64,000 bases of DNA. Origin: Croceicoccus sp. (GTDB lineage: Bacteria; Pseudomonadota; Alphaproteobacteria; Sphingomonadales; Sphingomonadaceae). Both the position numbers and the translations under genes were made by a program. The notes below the pieces were generated by a model, which had not been told where the DNA came from, ran no database searches, and saw only the letters and a list, made by a program, of their open reading frames with translations. The stretch is taken from assembly GCA_002694745.1 (NCBI GenBank), contig NZMY01000050.1, positions 280,358-344,357 on the forward strand. Direction: 5' to 3'. Below, one piece after another: positions 27,949 through 36,908 of the stretch; within the stretch, counting starts at the first letter, position 1; each line of letters starts with the position of its first letter.

Positions 27949-30024
27949 ATGGCATTTACCGGCAATAATTCGATTTCGCGCCGCCTGCTTTCGTCGGCGG
28001 CGCTGTGCGCGATATGCGCGCTGCACGGCGCGGCATCGGCGCAGGACCGCAGCGCGGCAGACGAGAGCGATCAGGACGGCCCGCGCCGGTCGCCATCCAC
28101 CATTGTCGTGACGGGCGAGGGGCTGGAACAACCCGCCGGTACCCCCGCCTATGCCACGCGTGAGATCGAGCGCGAGCAGATCCTCGCCGCGCCGTCGGGC
28201 CGGATCGAGGATGTGCTGCTGGGCGTTGCGGGTTTCCAGCAGTTCCGCCGGTCGGACAGCCGGTCCTCGAACCCCAGTGCGCAGGGGGCGACTTTGCGCT
28301 CGCTGGGCGGCAATGCGACCAGCCGCGCGCTGGTGCTGCTGGACGGGGTGCCGATGGCCGATCCGTTCTTCGGCTATATCCCCTTCAACGCGATCGCGCC
28401 CGAACGGCTGGCAGGCATCACGGTCACGCGCGGCGGCGGTTCCGGCCCGTTCGGCGCGGGCGCGCTGACCGGCACGATCGAACTGGAAAGCGCCGATGCC
28501 ACGACGCTGGGGCCGGTTTCGGGGCGCGCGCTGGTCGATGACCGGGGCGAGACCGAACTGGCCGCGACGATCGCGCCGCAGCTAGGATCGGGCTTTGCCG
28601 TGGTGTCGGGTCAGTGGGACCGGGGCAAGGGGTTCTGGACCACGCCGAAGGACCAGCGGGCCGATGCCAGCGCAAGAGCGGCCTATGACAACTGGTCTGT
28701 CGGCCTGCGCGGCGTCGCGCCGGTCGATGCGCAGACCGAGGTTCAGGCGCGCATGCTGGTGTTTCGCGACGATCGCACCCTGCGGTTCGACGGTGCCGAC
28801 AGCGCGAGCGAGGGGCAGGACGCATCGCTGCGTCTGGTCAGGCGCGGCGAATGGTCGGTCGATGCGCTGGCCTATGTGCAGGCGCGCAACTTCAGCAATG
28901 TGGTGATCAGCTCTTCCCGGTTCACGCCGGTGCTGGACCAGTACAACACCCCCTCGACCGGGCTTGGCGGCAAGCTGGAACTGCGCCCGCCCGAGATGGC
29001 CGGGCATCAGCTGCGGATCGGCGCGGATTACCGGCGCGCGTCGGGCACGATGATGGAAAACGCGATCAGCGCCTTTTCCGGAGCGATCACCGCGCGGCGC
29101 AGGGCAGGCGGCACCAACAGCGACCTTGGCTTCTTTGTCGAGGACGACTGGACGCTGGACCGGCTGGTGCTGACGGGCGGATTGCGCGCGGACCGGACAT
29201 CGATCGCGGACGGTTTCTATCGCTCCGCCGAACCGTCGGGACAGCTGACCATCGATGAAAGCTATGCCGACCGTAGCGACTGGACCGTCACCTGGCGCGG
29301 CGGCGCGCTGCTGCGCGTCAGCGATGCGCTTGCCCTGCGCGGCGCGGCCTATAGCGGCATTCGCCTGCCCACGCTGAACGAGCTTTATCGCCCCTTCGTC
29401 GTCTTCCCGGTGGTGACCGAGGCGAATGCCGCGCTGGAGAACGAGGAGATTCGCGGTTTCGAGGCCGGACTGGACCTGACCCCGACCGAGGGCGTTCGCC
29501 TGTCCGTCACCGCCTTCGACAACCGGATCGAGGGGGCCATCGCCAATGTCACCATTGCCGAGAACCTGCGCCAGCGCCGCAACCTGCCTGCCATCGACGC
29601 GCAGGGGGTGGAGGCCGACGGTTCCATAGAGCTGGGGCAGTTCGGATTGGCGGCATCGGTGGCCTATACCGATGCAACGGTCGATGGCGGAAACACCGCG
29701 CCCGGTCTGGACGGTTTCCGCCCGGCGCAGACGCCGCGGCTGACCGGCAGCGCGACACTGTCATGGCAGGGCGGACCCGGCACCTATCTGGCCGCGACGC
29801 TTCGCCATGTCGGCAAGCAATATGAGGACGACAGCGAAACCGACGTCCTGCCCGCCGCCACGACGCTGGACGCTGTTGCGAGGGCCCGACTGGCGGGTCG
29901 CTTGTCGCTGGTGCTGCGCGGCGAGAACCTGCTGGACGAGACGATCGTCACCCGTAATTCGGGTGGGTCCATCGACCTTGGCGTGCCGCGAACCGTCTGG
30001 GTCGGCCTCAGCTGGGGGCTGTAG
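27949..30024 (+). CDS. TonB-dependent outer-membrane receptor
   Basis: A 691-residue outer-membrane beta-barrel with plug. A signal peptide ends near A-S-A-Q (residue 32), and a TonB-box-like STIVVTG segment precedes the plug. The plug includes GATLRSLGGNATSRALVLLD and IAPERLAGITVTRGGGSGPF. The barrel ends in an aromatic-poor strand, RTVWVGLSWGL. It imports a chelate or small organic ligand energised by TonB, but the substrate is unknown. It sits 53 bases downstream of the adhesin gene on the same strand and converges on uppP with a 6-base gap. Confidence 0.9.
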   Translation: MAFTGNNSISRRLLSSAALCAICALHGAASAQDRSAADESDQDGPRRSPSTIVVTGEGLEQPAGTPAYATREIEREQILAAPSGRIEDVLLGVAGFQQFRRSDSRSSNPSAQGATLRSLGGNATSRALVLLDGVPMADPFFGYIPFNAIAPERLAGITVTRGGGSGPFGAGALTGTIELESADATTLGPVSGRALVDDRGETELAATIAPQLGSGFAVVSGQWDRGKGFWTTPKDQRADASARAAYDNWSVGLRGVAPVDAQTEVQARMLVFRDDRTLRFDGADSASEGQDASLRLVRRGEWSVDALAYVQARNFSNVVISSSRFTPVLDQYNTPSTGLGGKLELRPPEMAGHQLRIGADYRRASGTMMENAISAFSGAITARRRAGGTNSDLGFFVEDDWTLDRLVLTGGLRADRTSIADGFYRSAEPSGQLTIDESYADRSDWTVTWRGGALLRVSDALALRGAAYSGIRLPTLNELYRPFVVFPVVTEANAALENEEIRGFEAGLDLTPTEGVRLSVTAFDNRIEGAIANVTIAENLRQRRNLPAIDAQGVEADGSIELGQFGLAASVAYTDATVDGGNTAPGLDGFRPAQTPRLTGSATLSWQGGPGTYLAATLRHVGKQYEDDSETDVLPAATTLDAVARARLAGRLSLVLRGENLLDETIVTRNSGGSIDLGVPRTVWVGLSWGL

Positions 30025-30030
30025 CAGACG

Positions 30031-30858
30031 TCAGAGCGGGTCGATGACCCCGGTGAACAGCAACGCCAGCAAGGTTCCGCCCAGCAGCACGCGATAGACC
30101 ACGAACACCATATAGCTGCGCGTGCTGACCAGTTTCAGGAAACCCATGATCACCGCATAGCCCGACACGAACGCCACCAGCGTCGCGACGGCGGTCGGAA
30201 CGGCCATATTGCTCGTGAAGTCGCCCCAGTAGTTGTAGAGCTGATAAAAGCCCGAGGCGAGCACGGCCGGAATCGCCAGCAGGAACGAATAGCGCGCAGC
30301 CGCCTCGCGCGTGTAGCCCATCGCAAGGCCCGCCGTGATCGTGCCGCCCGACCGCGATACGCCGGGGATCAGCGCCATCGCCTGCGCGAAACCGAACAGC
30401 AGGCCATGCTTCCACGTCAGCTGCTCCAGCGGGCGGGTCCGCTTGCCCAGCCGGTCGGCCAGCCCCAGCAGCAGGCCGAAGCCGATCAGCATGCTGGCGG
30501 TGATGTACATGTTGCGCAGATAGGTCTCGATCGCATCCTTGAACAGCACGCCGAGAATCGCGATCGGCAGCGTGCCGATGATGATCAGCCAGCCCATGCG
30601 TACATCGGCCGGATTGCGGTTCTCGGCCGCAGGCAAAAGCTGCCGGATCCACGCATCGGCGATGCGCCAGATATCCTTGCGGAAATAGAGCAGCACCGCC
30701 GCCTCGGTCCCGATCTGGATGACGGCGGTAAACGCCGCGCCCGGATCGCCAGAGGTCAGAAACGGGCCCGCCAGCCGCAGATGCGCGCTGGACGATATGG
30801 GCAGGAACTCCGTCAGGCCCTGCAGAAGGCCGACGAAAATGGCTTCGATGATGGTCAT
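30031..30858 (-). CDS. uppP: undecaprenyl-diphosphatase UppP
   Basis: A 275-residue inner-membrane phosphatase (BacA family) that recycles undecaprenyl diphosphate to the monophosphate carrier used for peptidoglycan and polysaccharide synthesis. Both signatures are present: [13 protein letters not shown] near the N-terminus and [11 protein letters not shown] near residue 170. The ATG at 30858 ([10 protein letters not shown]) was chosen. The frame extends 18 codons upstream to 30912, where the sequence is polar and uncharacteristic. Confidence 0.94.
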   Translation of the reverse strand: MTIIEAIFVGLLQGLTEFLPISSSAHLRLAGPFLTSGDPGAAFTAVIQIGTEAAVLLYFRKDIWRIADAWIRQLLPAAENRNPADVRMGWLIIIGTLPIAILGVLFKDAIETYLRNMYITASMLIGFGLLLGLADRLGKRTRPLEQLTWKHGLLFGFAQAMALIPGVSRSGGTITAGLAMGYTREAAARYSFLLAIPAVLASGFYQLYNYWGDFTSNMAVPTAVATLVAFVSGYAVIMGFLKLVSTRSYMVFVVYRVLLGGTLLALLFTGVIDPL

Positions 30859-30977
30859 GCGGAAATGGTCGTCCCGGTGCGATTTCGCAGTTGCACACAT
30901 CGCTGCGGGCACGGCGCCGCAAGGTCAAGGGCGCGAAGGCTTTTGCCCCCGAATCGTCACGCGCGGATTGCGGGAGA

Positions 30978-31053
<76 letters not shown>

Positions 31054-31093
31054 CCTTCATGGCGAAGTGAGATTCGCCGGAGCGCTCTTTGCG

Positions 31094-31972
31094 TCAAGGC
31101 GCGCCGAAGGTCCAGCCCTCGGTTTGCGCGACCTCGTCCAGGCCCGGCGGGTTCCACAGGCTCTCATCCCCGGCGGCAAGGCGTAGCCATGCGGCAGACA
31201 GCAGCGCGTCGGCGCTGTGGTCGTCGATGGGGCCGCTGGCATCCGGGGCAGGGCTGCCCAGCGCCTGAAGGGCGACCGCCAGCTCTTCATGGCTGCGGAT
31301 CTTAGACGTGCCCGCGCGGCGTCCGGCGGCAATCGCGGGGATGGCGGTATAGATCTCGACAATGACGCTGCCCGACGCTGGTACCGGGTCGACCGGCCAG
31401 ACCGGGATCCGCCCGCCAAGCCTGTGCAGCACGCGCATGCCGGTCAGGCTGGACTTGCCCACCTGCGCCGCGCCGACGAGGTTGAAGTTGGAATAGGGCG
31501 TGCAGCCAAGCACGGCCTGCCGCTCCTCGGTCACGCGGAAACGCCCGCGACGGTGGGCAGCATCGGGCGCATGGAAGTGTGCGCCCTCGCGGCCATTATG
31601 GCGGCGGTAAAAGGCGCTGAGTTCGGGGTGATCGACAAAGCTGCTGGCGGAAAGATGGGGATCGCCCGCGCAGATCCGGTCGATCATCGCCCACAGCGAA
31701 CGCGCATCGGGCGGGCTGTCGGGCCAGCCGGGGAAGAACGCCCCGCAATCGGCAAAGGGCAGCGATATGCCGAGGTCGAGGCCGACCAGCGTATCGTCGG
31801 GCAAGTCGTCCTGCAGGATGGCCAGCACCTCCTCGCGCGAGAAGCCGCGGCCCGGATCGACCAGCACCGGCGCGCCGCCATCGGCATGGGCCAGCGCCAA
31901 GGCGATACCGCCGGGCCGCTGCGTGACAGCGCCCGACCAGTCGATGGCGAGGAAATGGCGAAAGCGCGGCAC
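31094..31972 (-). CDS. DUF429-like predicted RNase-H-fold protein
   Basis: A 292-residue soluble protein. HFLAIDWSGAV near the N-terminus and VGLDLGISLPFAD resemble the first strands and acidic residues of RNase-H-like/DUF429 proteins, and DDHSADALLSAAWL resembles the C-terminal acidic helix. A nuclease activity is possible but not shown. The start is GTG at 31972, fused one base into the rarA stop (TAGTG), so it is translationally coupled to rarA. The frame is open upstream to 32089 inside rarA but is not needed. The association with rarA suggests a replication or repair role, which is inference. Confidence 0.7.
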   Translation of the reverse strand: MPRFRHFLAIDWSGAVTQRPGGIALALAHADGGAPVLVDPGRGFSREEVLAILQDDLPDDTLVGLDLGISLPFADCGAFFPGWPDSPPDARSLWAMIDRICAGDPHLSASSFVDHPELSAFYRRHNGREGAHFHAPDAAHRRGRFRVTEERQAVLGCTPYSNFNLVGAAQVGKSSLTGMRVLHRLGGRIPVWPVDPVPASGSVIVEIYTAIPAIAAGRRAGTSKIRSHEELAVALQALGSPAPDASGPIDDHSADALLSAAWLRLAAGDESLWNPPGLDEVAQTEGWTFGAP

Positions 31973-33294
31973 TATCCCTGTCGTTCGGCGCGCTTCTTCG
32001 CCCACCACTCCATACGCTCGATCACCTGCCGTTCGAACCCGCGCGGCACGGGCCGGTAATAGTCCTGCGGCTCCATCCCCTCGGGCCAATAGTTCGCGCC
32101 CGAAAAGCCGCCCTCGGCATCGTGATCATAGGCATAGTCCTTGCCGTAACCGACATCCTTCATCAGCTTGGTCGGGGCGTTCAAGATGTTCGCGGGCGGC
32201 ATCAGGCTCCCCGTCTCGCGCGCGTTCCTGAACGCCGCCTTCTGCGCCTTGTAGGCCGCGTTCGACTTGGGCGCGGTCGCGCAATAGAGGCAGGCCTGCA
32301 CGATGGCGAGTTCGCCTTCCGGGCTGCCCAGAAAATCATAGGCATCCTTGGCGGCAAGACACTGGACCAGCGCCTGCGGATCGGCGAGCCCAATATCCTC
32401 GCTGGCGAAACGCACCAGCCGACGCAGCAAATACAAAGGCTCTTCGCCCGCCGTCAGCATGCGCGCGAGATAATAGAGCGAGGCCTGCGGGTCCGATCCG
32501 CGCAGGGATTTGTGCAGCGCGCTGATCAGATTGTAATGCCCGTCGCGGTCCTTGTCATAGACCGCGACGCGTCTTTGCAGGAACTGGCCCAAGGCGGCGG
32601 GATCGAGCGGCTTGTCGATATTCGCCGCATAAAGCGTCTCGGCCTGGTTCAGCAGGAAGCGCCCGTCGCCGTCGGCGCTGGCCACCAGTGCCGCGCGCGC
32701 ATCCGCGTCGAGTGGCAGCGGGCGGTCCATCAGCGCCTCGGCCCGGTCGAGCAGTTTCGTCAGCGCCTCGGCATCCAGCCGGTGGAGGATCAGCACCTGC
32801 GCACGGCTGAGCAGCGCGGCGTTGAGCGCGAAGCTGGGATTCTCGGTCGTCGCACCCACCAAAGTGACCGTGCCCCGCTCGACAAAGGGCAGGAAGCCGT
32901 CCTGCTGCGCGCGATTGAAGCGGTGGATCTCGTCCACGAACAGTAGCGTCTTGCGGCCTGCCTTCTGCATCGCCTCGGCCTCGGCAAAGGCCTTTTTCAA
33001 ATCGGCCACGCCCGAAAATACCGCGCTGACCGCGGCAAAACGCATCCCCACGCTATCGGCCAGCAGGCGCGCGATGCTGGTCTTGCCGGTGCCGGGCGGG
33101 CCCCACAGGATCATGCTGGTCAGCCGGCCCGCCGCCACCATGCGGCCGATCGCACCCTCGGCGCCGGTCAGATGCTCCTGCCCGATGACCTCGCTCAGAT
33201 CGGCAGGCCGCAGGCGGTCGGCCAGCGGTGCATCGTCGGCCGCGGCATCGGGGGAGGGCTGCACCGCATCGTCGTCGGCAAAAAGATCTTCCAT
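31972..33294 (-). CDS. rarA: replication-associated recombination protein A (RarA/MgsA)
   Basis: A 440-residue clamp-loader-like AAA+ ATPase that acts at stalled forks. Walker A GPPGTGKTS lies near residue 64 and Walker B LLFVDEIHRF near residue 113. The sensor region GATTENPSFALNAALLSRAQV is typical, and a C-terminal domain holds ARMLTAGEEPLYLLRRLVRFASEDIGLADP. The ATG at 33294 (MEDLFADDD) was chosen over one at 33330. It is divergent from a PadR gene, with a palindrome between. The downstream gene is coupled by TAGTG. Confidence 0.94.
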   Translation of the reverse strand: MEDLFADDDAVQPSPDAAADDAPLADRLRPADLSEVIGQEHLTGAEGAIGRMVAAGRLTSMILWGPPGTGKTSIARLLADSVGMRFAAVSAVFSGVADLKKAFAEAEAMQKAGRKTLLFVDEIHRFNRAQQDGFLPFVERGTVTLVGATTENPSFALNAALLSRAQVLILHRLDAEALTKLLDRAEALMDRPLPLDADARAALVASADGDGRFLLNQAETLYAANIDKPLDPAALGQFLQRRVAVYDKDRDGHYNLISALHKSLRGSDPQASLYYLARMLTAGEEPLYLLRRLVRFASEDIGLADPQALVQCLAAKDAYDFLGSPEGELAIVQACLYCATAPKSNAAYKAQKAAFRNARETGSLMPPANILNAPTKLMKDVGYGKDYAYDHDAEGGFSGANYWPEGMEPQDYYRPVPRGFERQVIERMEWWAKKRAERQG

Positions 33295-33352
33295 CCCGGC
33301 GAACATAAGGGTGCGTCGCCGATATTTCATCCGCTGCTTGCGGAACTGACAT

Positions 33353-33366
33353 TAAGATATATCTTA
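33353..33366. promoter_or_regulatory. perfect palindrome, candidate PadR operator
   Basis: TAAGATATATCTTA is a perfect 14-base palindrome, flanked by a second related half-site (TATGATAT on the minus strand, near 33370-33377). It lies in the 98-base gap between rarA and padR, 26 bases before the padR start. PadR-type regulators commonly autoregulate through AT-rich inverted repeats, so this fits self-control and possibly rarA control. Confidence 0.55.
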
Positions 33367-33392
33367 GCCATATCATAAGTAAGGCGCATGTC

Positions 33393-34034
33393 ATGAGATC
33401 GAATCGAAAATATGCAGGCCGCGGCGGCGATGGTCCGTTCGGCCTCGGCCCATGGGGCAAGGGTTTCGGAGAGGACTTCGGCGATCCGGTTCCACGCGGG
33501 CGGGGCAGCCGGATGGGCCGCGGACCGGGCATCGACGCGATGGCGGGCGATGGGCGCGGGCGCGGGCGCGCTCGGCGGATGTTCGGGCAGGGGCAATTGC
33601 GGCTGGTCCTGCTGGCCCTGATCGGCACGCAGGAACGTCACGGATACGAGCTGATCAAGGCGATCGAGGAACTGACCGGCGGCCGCTATGCGCCCAGCCC
33701 CGGCGCGGTCTATCCGACGCTTTCGATGCTCGCGGACGAGGGTCTGATAGCTGAAGCCTCGGGCCACGAAACGGGCGCGAAGAAACCTTTCACCCTGACG
33801 CAGGCGGGCAGGGACGAGCTGGCGAAAGAAGCCGACAAGGTGGAGAGCATCATGGAACGGCTGGCCGCCATGGACAGGGGCCAGCCGCGCGAAAGCCCGC
33901 CGATCCGCCGCGCCGTCGCCAATCTTTTGACGGCAACGCGCAACCGGGCTGAAGCGAACGGCTTTACCGACGACAAGGCGTTGGAAATCGCCGCCATCCT
34001 CGACGAGGCGGCAAGCCGGATCGAGAGGCTCTAG
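33393..34034 (+). CDS. PadR family transcriptional regulator
   Basis: A 213-residue DNA-binding protein. Residues 1-65 are a disordered, Gly/Arg-rich tail (GRGSRMGRGPG, RGRGRARRMFG). The winged helix follows: LRLVLLALIGTQERHGYELI and the recognition helix with YAPSPGAVYPTLSMLADEGLI and the wing SGHETGAKKPFTLTQAG. The C-terminal helices would dimerise. The Gly/Arg-rich N-terminal tail is unusual but occurs in related PadR proteins. The inducer and regulon are not known; a perfect palindrome upstream suggests autoregulation. No transporter or phenolic acid gene lies nearby. Confidence 0.9.
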   Translation: MRSNRKYAGRGGDGPFGLGPWGKGFGEDFGDPVPRGRGSRMGRGPGIDAMAGDGRGRGRARRMFGQGQLRLVLLALIGTQERHGYELIKAIEELTGGRYAPSPGAVYPTLSMLADEGLIAEASGHETGAKKPFTLTQAGRDELAKEADKVESIMERLAAMDRGQPRESPPIRRAVANLLTATRNRAEANGFTDDKALEIAAILDEAASRIERL

Positions 34035-34129
34035 CCGCCTGACCGTGGCATCCCGAACCCCCACGCCCTTGGCAATCCGTTCATCTGCGGTATAGCTTGC
34101 GGCACGGGGCGTCTGGGAGGAAGTTCGTT

Positions 34130-34564
34130 ATGGCCAGCAGGGCAATCAGGGTTCCGGTGAGCTTTTGGGTGATCGCGGGGCTGAGCCTGCTGTGGAATGC
34201 CTATGGCGCCTTCGACTACACCATGACCCAGCTGGATGCCGAGGCGGTGATGGGTCAGTTCAGCGCCGAGGAGCGCGCCTATCTAAGCAGCTTTCCGGCC
34301 TGGCATACCGCGTTCTGGGCGCTGGGCGTCTGGGGCTCGACACTTGGCTCGGTGCTGTTGCTGGCGCGTTCGCGCTGGGCGGTGGCGTCGTTCCTCGTTT
34401 CGCTGCTGGGGCTGACGGTGACGACGATCTTCACCGCCACACGGCCCATGCCCGCCAGCCTTGGCGGGCCGGGTTATTGGGGCGTGATGGTCGTGGTCTG
34501 GATCGTTCTGCTGGCGCTGCTGTGGTATGCGCGCCGTGCACTGGCGCGCGGCTATATCGCCTGA
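34130..34564 (+). CDS. small integral membrane protein
   Basis: A 144-residue protein with four predicted helices: VSFWVIAGLSLLWNAYGAFD, TAFWALGVWGSTLGSVLLL, VASFLVSLLGLTVTTIFTA and YWGVMVVVWIVLLALLWYA. No domain was recognised with certainty. GGGAGGAAG precedes the ATG at 34130 at a good distance. It follows padR by 95 bases and may be the regulated neighbour. It converges on the glycosyltransferase gene with 7 bases between. Confidence 0.8.
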   Translation: MASRAIRVPVSFWVIAGLSLLWNAYGAFDYTMTQLDAEAVMGQFSAEERAYLSSFPAWHTAFWALGVWGSTLGSVLLLARSRWAVASFLVSLLGLTVTTIFTATRPMPASLGGPGYWGVMVVVWIVLLALLWYARRALARGYIA

Positions 34565-34571
34565 CGGGCCT

Positions 34572-35843
34572 TCAGCGCTTTTCGGCCAGCAGCCTGCGAT
34601 AGGTGTTCAGCACCGCCGAATTGATCCGGTCCCAGCCGAAATCGCTCGCGCGTTCCTCACCCGCCTGCCCGTGCAGTCTGGCAAGCGCCGGGTCGTTGCA
34701 ATAGGTTTCCAGCGCGTCGGCAAACCCGTCGATATCGCCCGGTTCCACCAACTGTCCCGACACCCCGCCGCGCACCAGGCTCTCGCTGCCGGTCGCGATG
34801 GCGGCCACAACCGGCAATGCGCAGGCCATCGCCTCCAGCGTGACATTGCCGAATGTCTCGGTCACCGAAGGGTTGAACAGCATATCCATCGAGGCGACCG
34901 CGCGGCCCAGATCGGCCCCCGTCTGGTGTCCCACGAAGACGCCGCCGCGCAGATGTTCGGCGAACCACTCGCGCGCGGGCCCTTCGCCGATTACCAGCAC
35001 CCGGTGCGCTACGCCCCGCCGGTCAAGCTCGGCGCAGGCGTCCGTGAAGACGTCCAGCCCCTTTTCCATGACCAGCCTGCCGAGAAAGCCGATCACCGGC
35101 TCTTCGTCCGCGATCCCCAGCGAGCGGCGCCATGCCATGTCGCGCGCCTGCGGTGAGAAGATCGTCCTGTCGACACCGCGCGTCCACAGCGAGACATCGT
35201 CGTTCATCCCCTGCTGCCGCAGCAGTTCGACCATCGATTCCGACGGCGCGACCAGCGCATCGCAGCGGTTGTAGAAACGGCGCAGCCCGAACACGAGCGC
35301 GGGTTCGATGAAGCCAAGGTTGTAATAGCGCGGATAGGTCTCGAACCGCGTATGCACCGATGCCAGCACGGGGATGCCGCGCGCGCGCGCCCATCTGACC
35401 GCGCCATGCGCCACCACGTCGGGGCTGGCGACATGGACGATATGCGGTGCAAACCGGCCGAGGTCCTTGCGCACCCGCCGCGACAGCGCCAGCGGAAAGC
35501 GATATTCGCTGCGTCCCGGTATCGGCAGGGCGGGCACGCCGACCAGTGTGCCGGTCGGTTCGAACGCGGGGTCGGCGACTTCGGGCGCATAGATGCGCAC
35601 GTCGCAGCCCTGCCGCAGCAGATAGCCGACCAGCCGGTTCAGCGCCTGGTTCGCCCCGTCGCGCACATAGTTGTAATTGCCGCTGAACAGCGCGATGCGC
35701 AGGCCACCCGCCTGGACCGCGGCGTCCGGTTCTGCCGCAGCTTCGGGGGCGGTCCGGGGACCGGTCATCGTGGCGTTCGCGCTGGACATGGCAGCGGGCC
35801 ATAGACCGGCCACACGCATTTGGCGAGGCAGGAACGGTTCCAT
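34572..35843 (-). CDS. GT4-family glycosyltransferase
   Basis: A GT-B glycosyltransferase, 423 residues if started at the ATG at 35843. The N-terminal domain begins with LRIALFSGNYNYVRDGANQ and includes VLASVHTRFETYPRYYNLG. The C-terminal domain binds the nucleotide sugar: VIGFLGRLVMEKGLDVF, VLVIGEGPAREWF and FNPSVTETFGNVTLEAMACALPVVA, with the E-x7-E pattern. It resembles mannosyl- or SqdX-like transferases; donor and acceptor are not known. In-frame ATGs at 35789 and 35768 are alternative starts, with no clear ribosome site for any. The promoter candidate at 35874-35903 fits the longest start. Confidence 0.88.
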   Translation of the reverse strand: MEPFLPRQMRVAGLWPAAMSSANATMTGPRTAPEAAAEPDAAVQAGGLRIALFSGNYNYVRDGANQALNRLVGYLLRQGCDVRIYAPEVADPAFEPTGTLVGVPALPIPGRSEYRFPLALSRRVRKDLGRFAPHIVHVASPDVVAHGAVRWARARGIPVLASVHTRFETYPRYYNLGFIEPALVFGLRRFYNRCDALVAPSESMVELLRQQGMNDDVSLWTRGVDRTIFSPQARDMAWRRSLGIADEEPVIGFLGRLVMEKGLDVFTDACAELDRRGVAHRVLVIGEGPAREWFAEHLRGGVFVGHQTGADLGRAVASMDMLFNPSVTETFGNVTLEAMACALPVVAAIATGSESLVRGGVSGQLVEPGDIDGFADALETYCNDPALARLHGQAGEERASDFGWDRINSAVLNTYRRLLAEKR

Positions 35844-35873
35844 CGCATTTCAAATCGCCATGGCATTCGAACG

Positions 35874-35903
35874 ATAATCCCGCATTTGACACGAATTTGT
35901 CAA
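35874..35903 (-). promoter_or_regulatory. promoter candidate for the glycosyltransferase
   Basis: Read on the minus strand, TTGACA (35903-35898), an 18-base spacer and GATTAT (35879-35874) resemble -35 and -10 boxes 31 bases from the gene. The -35 box forms half of a TTTGACA-N6-TGTCAAA inverted repeat (35885-35904), which could be an operator between this gene and gspC. Confidence 0.4.
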
Positions 35904-36065
35904 AAAACCGAGACATTGGCGTCATCGGTCGTGACGGCGGCTATCTGAGTCCGGCCGGGGGCCAGGGACGATCCGCCCTGAAACAGCCGTATATGCGAGG
36001 TGCGCGGCGCTTGTGAAAAAGCCGCGTTGCCAATAGGTCTGGACGCCTTGGATTTGACGGGTGGG

Positions 36066-36908
36066 ATGAACAGCTTGCGATTCGGTCGCCTAGGCCAGAG
36101 CGGTCCTCGCCTGCGGGGGTGGACGTTGCATGACGTATTGTGGTGGCTGCTGGCTGCCGGCATCGTCATCGCCGCCGCGCGCCTGTTCTGGATGATCGCG
36201 ACGCCGGTGTCGCCGCTGGGCGAATGGCGGCCCGCCAGCGTCCGCACCATGTCGGCCGGCGCCCGCAGCGCTTTGATGACCGGTTTCGATCCTTTCAACC
36301 GCAACGCGCCGGTCGCCATGGCCGAGGCGGGGCCGGTCGAGACGATCACCGACCTGCCGCTGACGGTCTATGGCATCCGCTATAATGCGGCGACGGGGGC
36401 GGGCATGGCGATCATCGCCGACAACGACGGCGAGCAGCAGATCTACCGCATCGGCGAGGAAGTGTCCCCCGGCGTCACGCTCAGCGCGCTTGAGTTCGAC
36501 CATGTCGTGCTCAGCCGGGGCGGATCGCGCGAATTGCTCTATCTCGACCAGTCGCAGCCCGCGCCGTCGATCCAGCCCGCCGTCCGGCCCGAACAGGCGG
36601 CCCCGCCGACACCTTCGGGCACCAACCGGATCACGGCGACCGAATTGCGCACCGGCGTATCCTTCAGCCCCTCGCAACAGGGCGGCAGTTTCGCGGGCCT
36701 CAATGTCGCAGCGGCAGGCGACGGCAGCGTGTTTCGCGCCGCAGGCCTGCGCGACGGCGATGTCGTGGTCGCGATGGGCGGCCAGCGCATCATCTCGCCC
36801 TCGCAGGCGGCACAGCTTTCCGGTGCGTTCACGCCCGGCTCACAGGTTTCCCTCACCGTCCGCCGCGACGGCCGCGAGGTTCCGGTCAATATAACGGTGG
36901 CACCCTAA
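36066..36908 (+). CDS. gspC: type II secretion protein GspC
   Basis: A 280-residue inner-membrane linker of T2SS that links the secretin to the inner-membrane platform. A single helix LWWLLAAGIVIAAARLFWMI lies near residues 25-44. A homology region (LPLTVYGIRYNAATGAGMAI) follows, then a Pro-rich linker, and a PDZ domain near residues 210-280 (VFRAAGLRDGDVVVAMGG). The ATG at 36066 (MNSLRFGRLG) was chosen over an upstream one. It begins the gsp operon; its stop overlaps the gspD start by one base (TAATG). Confidence 0.88.
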   Translation: MNSLRFGRLGQSGPRLRGWTLHDVLWWLLAAGIVIAAARLFWMIATPVSPLGEWRPASVRTMSAGARSALMTGFDPFNRNAPVAMAEAGPVETITDLPLTVYGIRYNAATGAGMAIIADNDGEQQIYRIGEEVSPGVTLSALEFDHVVLSRGGSRELLYLDQSQPAPSIQPAVRPEQAAPPTPSGTNRITATELRTGVSFSPSQQGGSFAGLNVAAAGDGSVFRAAGLRDGDVVVAMGGQRIISPSQAAQLSGAFTPGSQVSLTVRRDGREVPVNITVAP

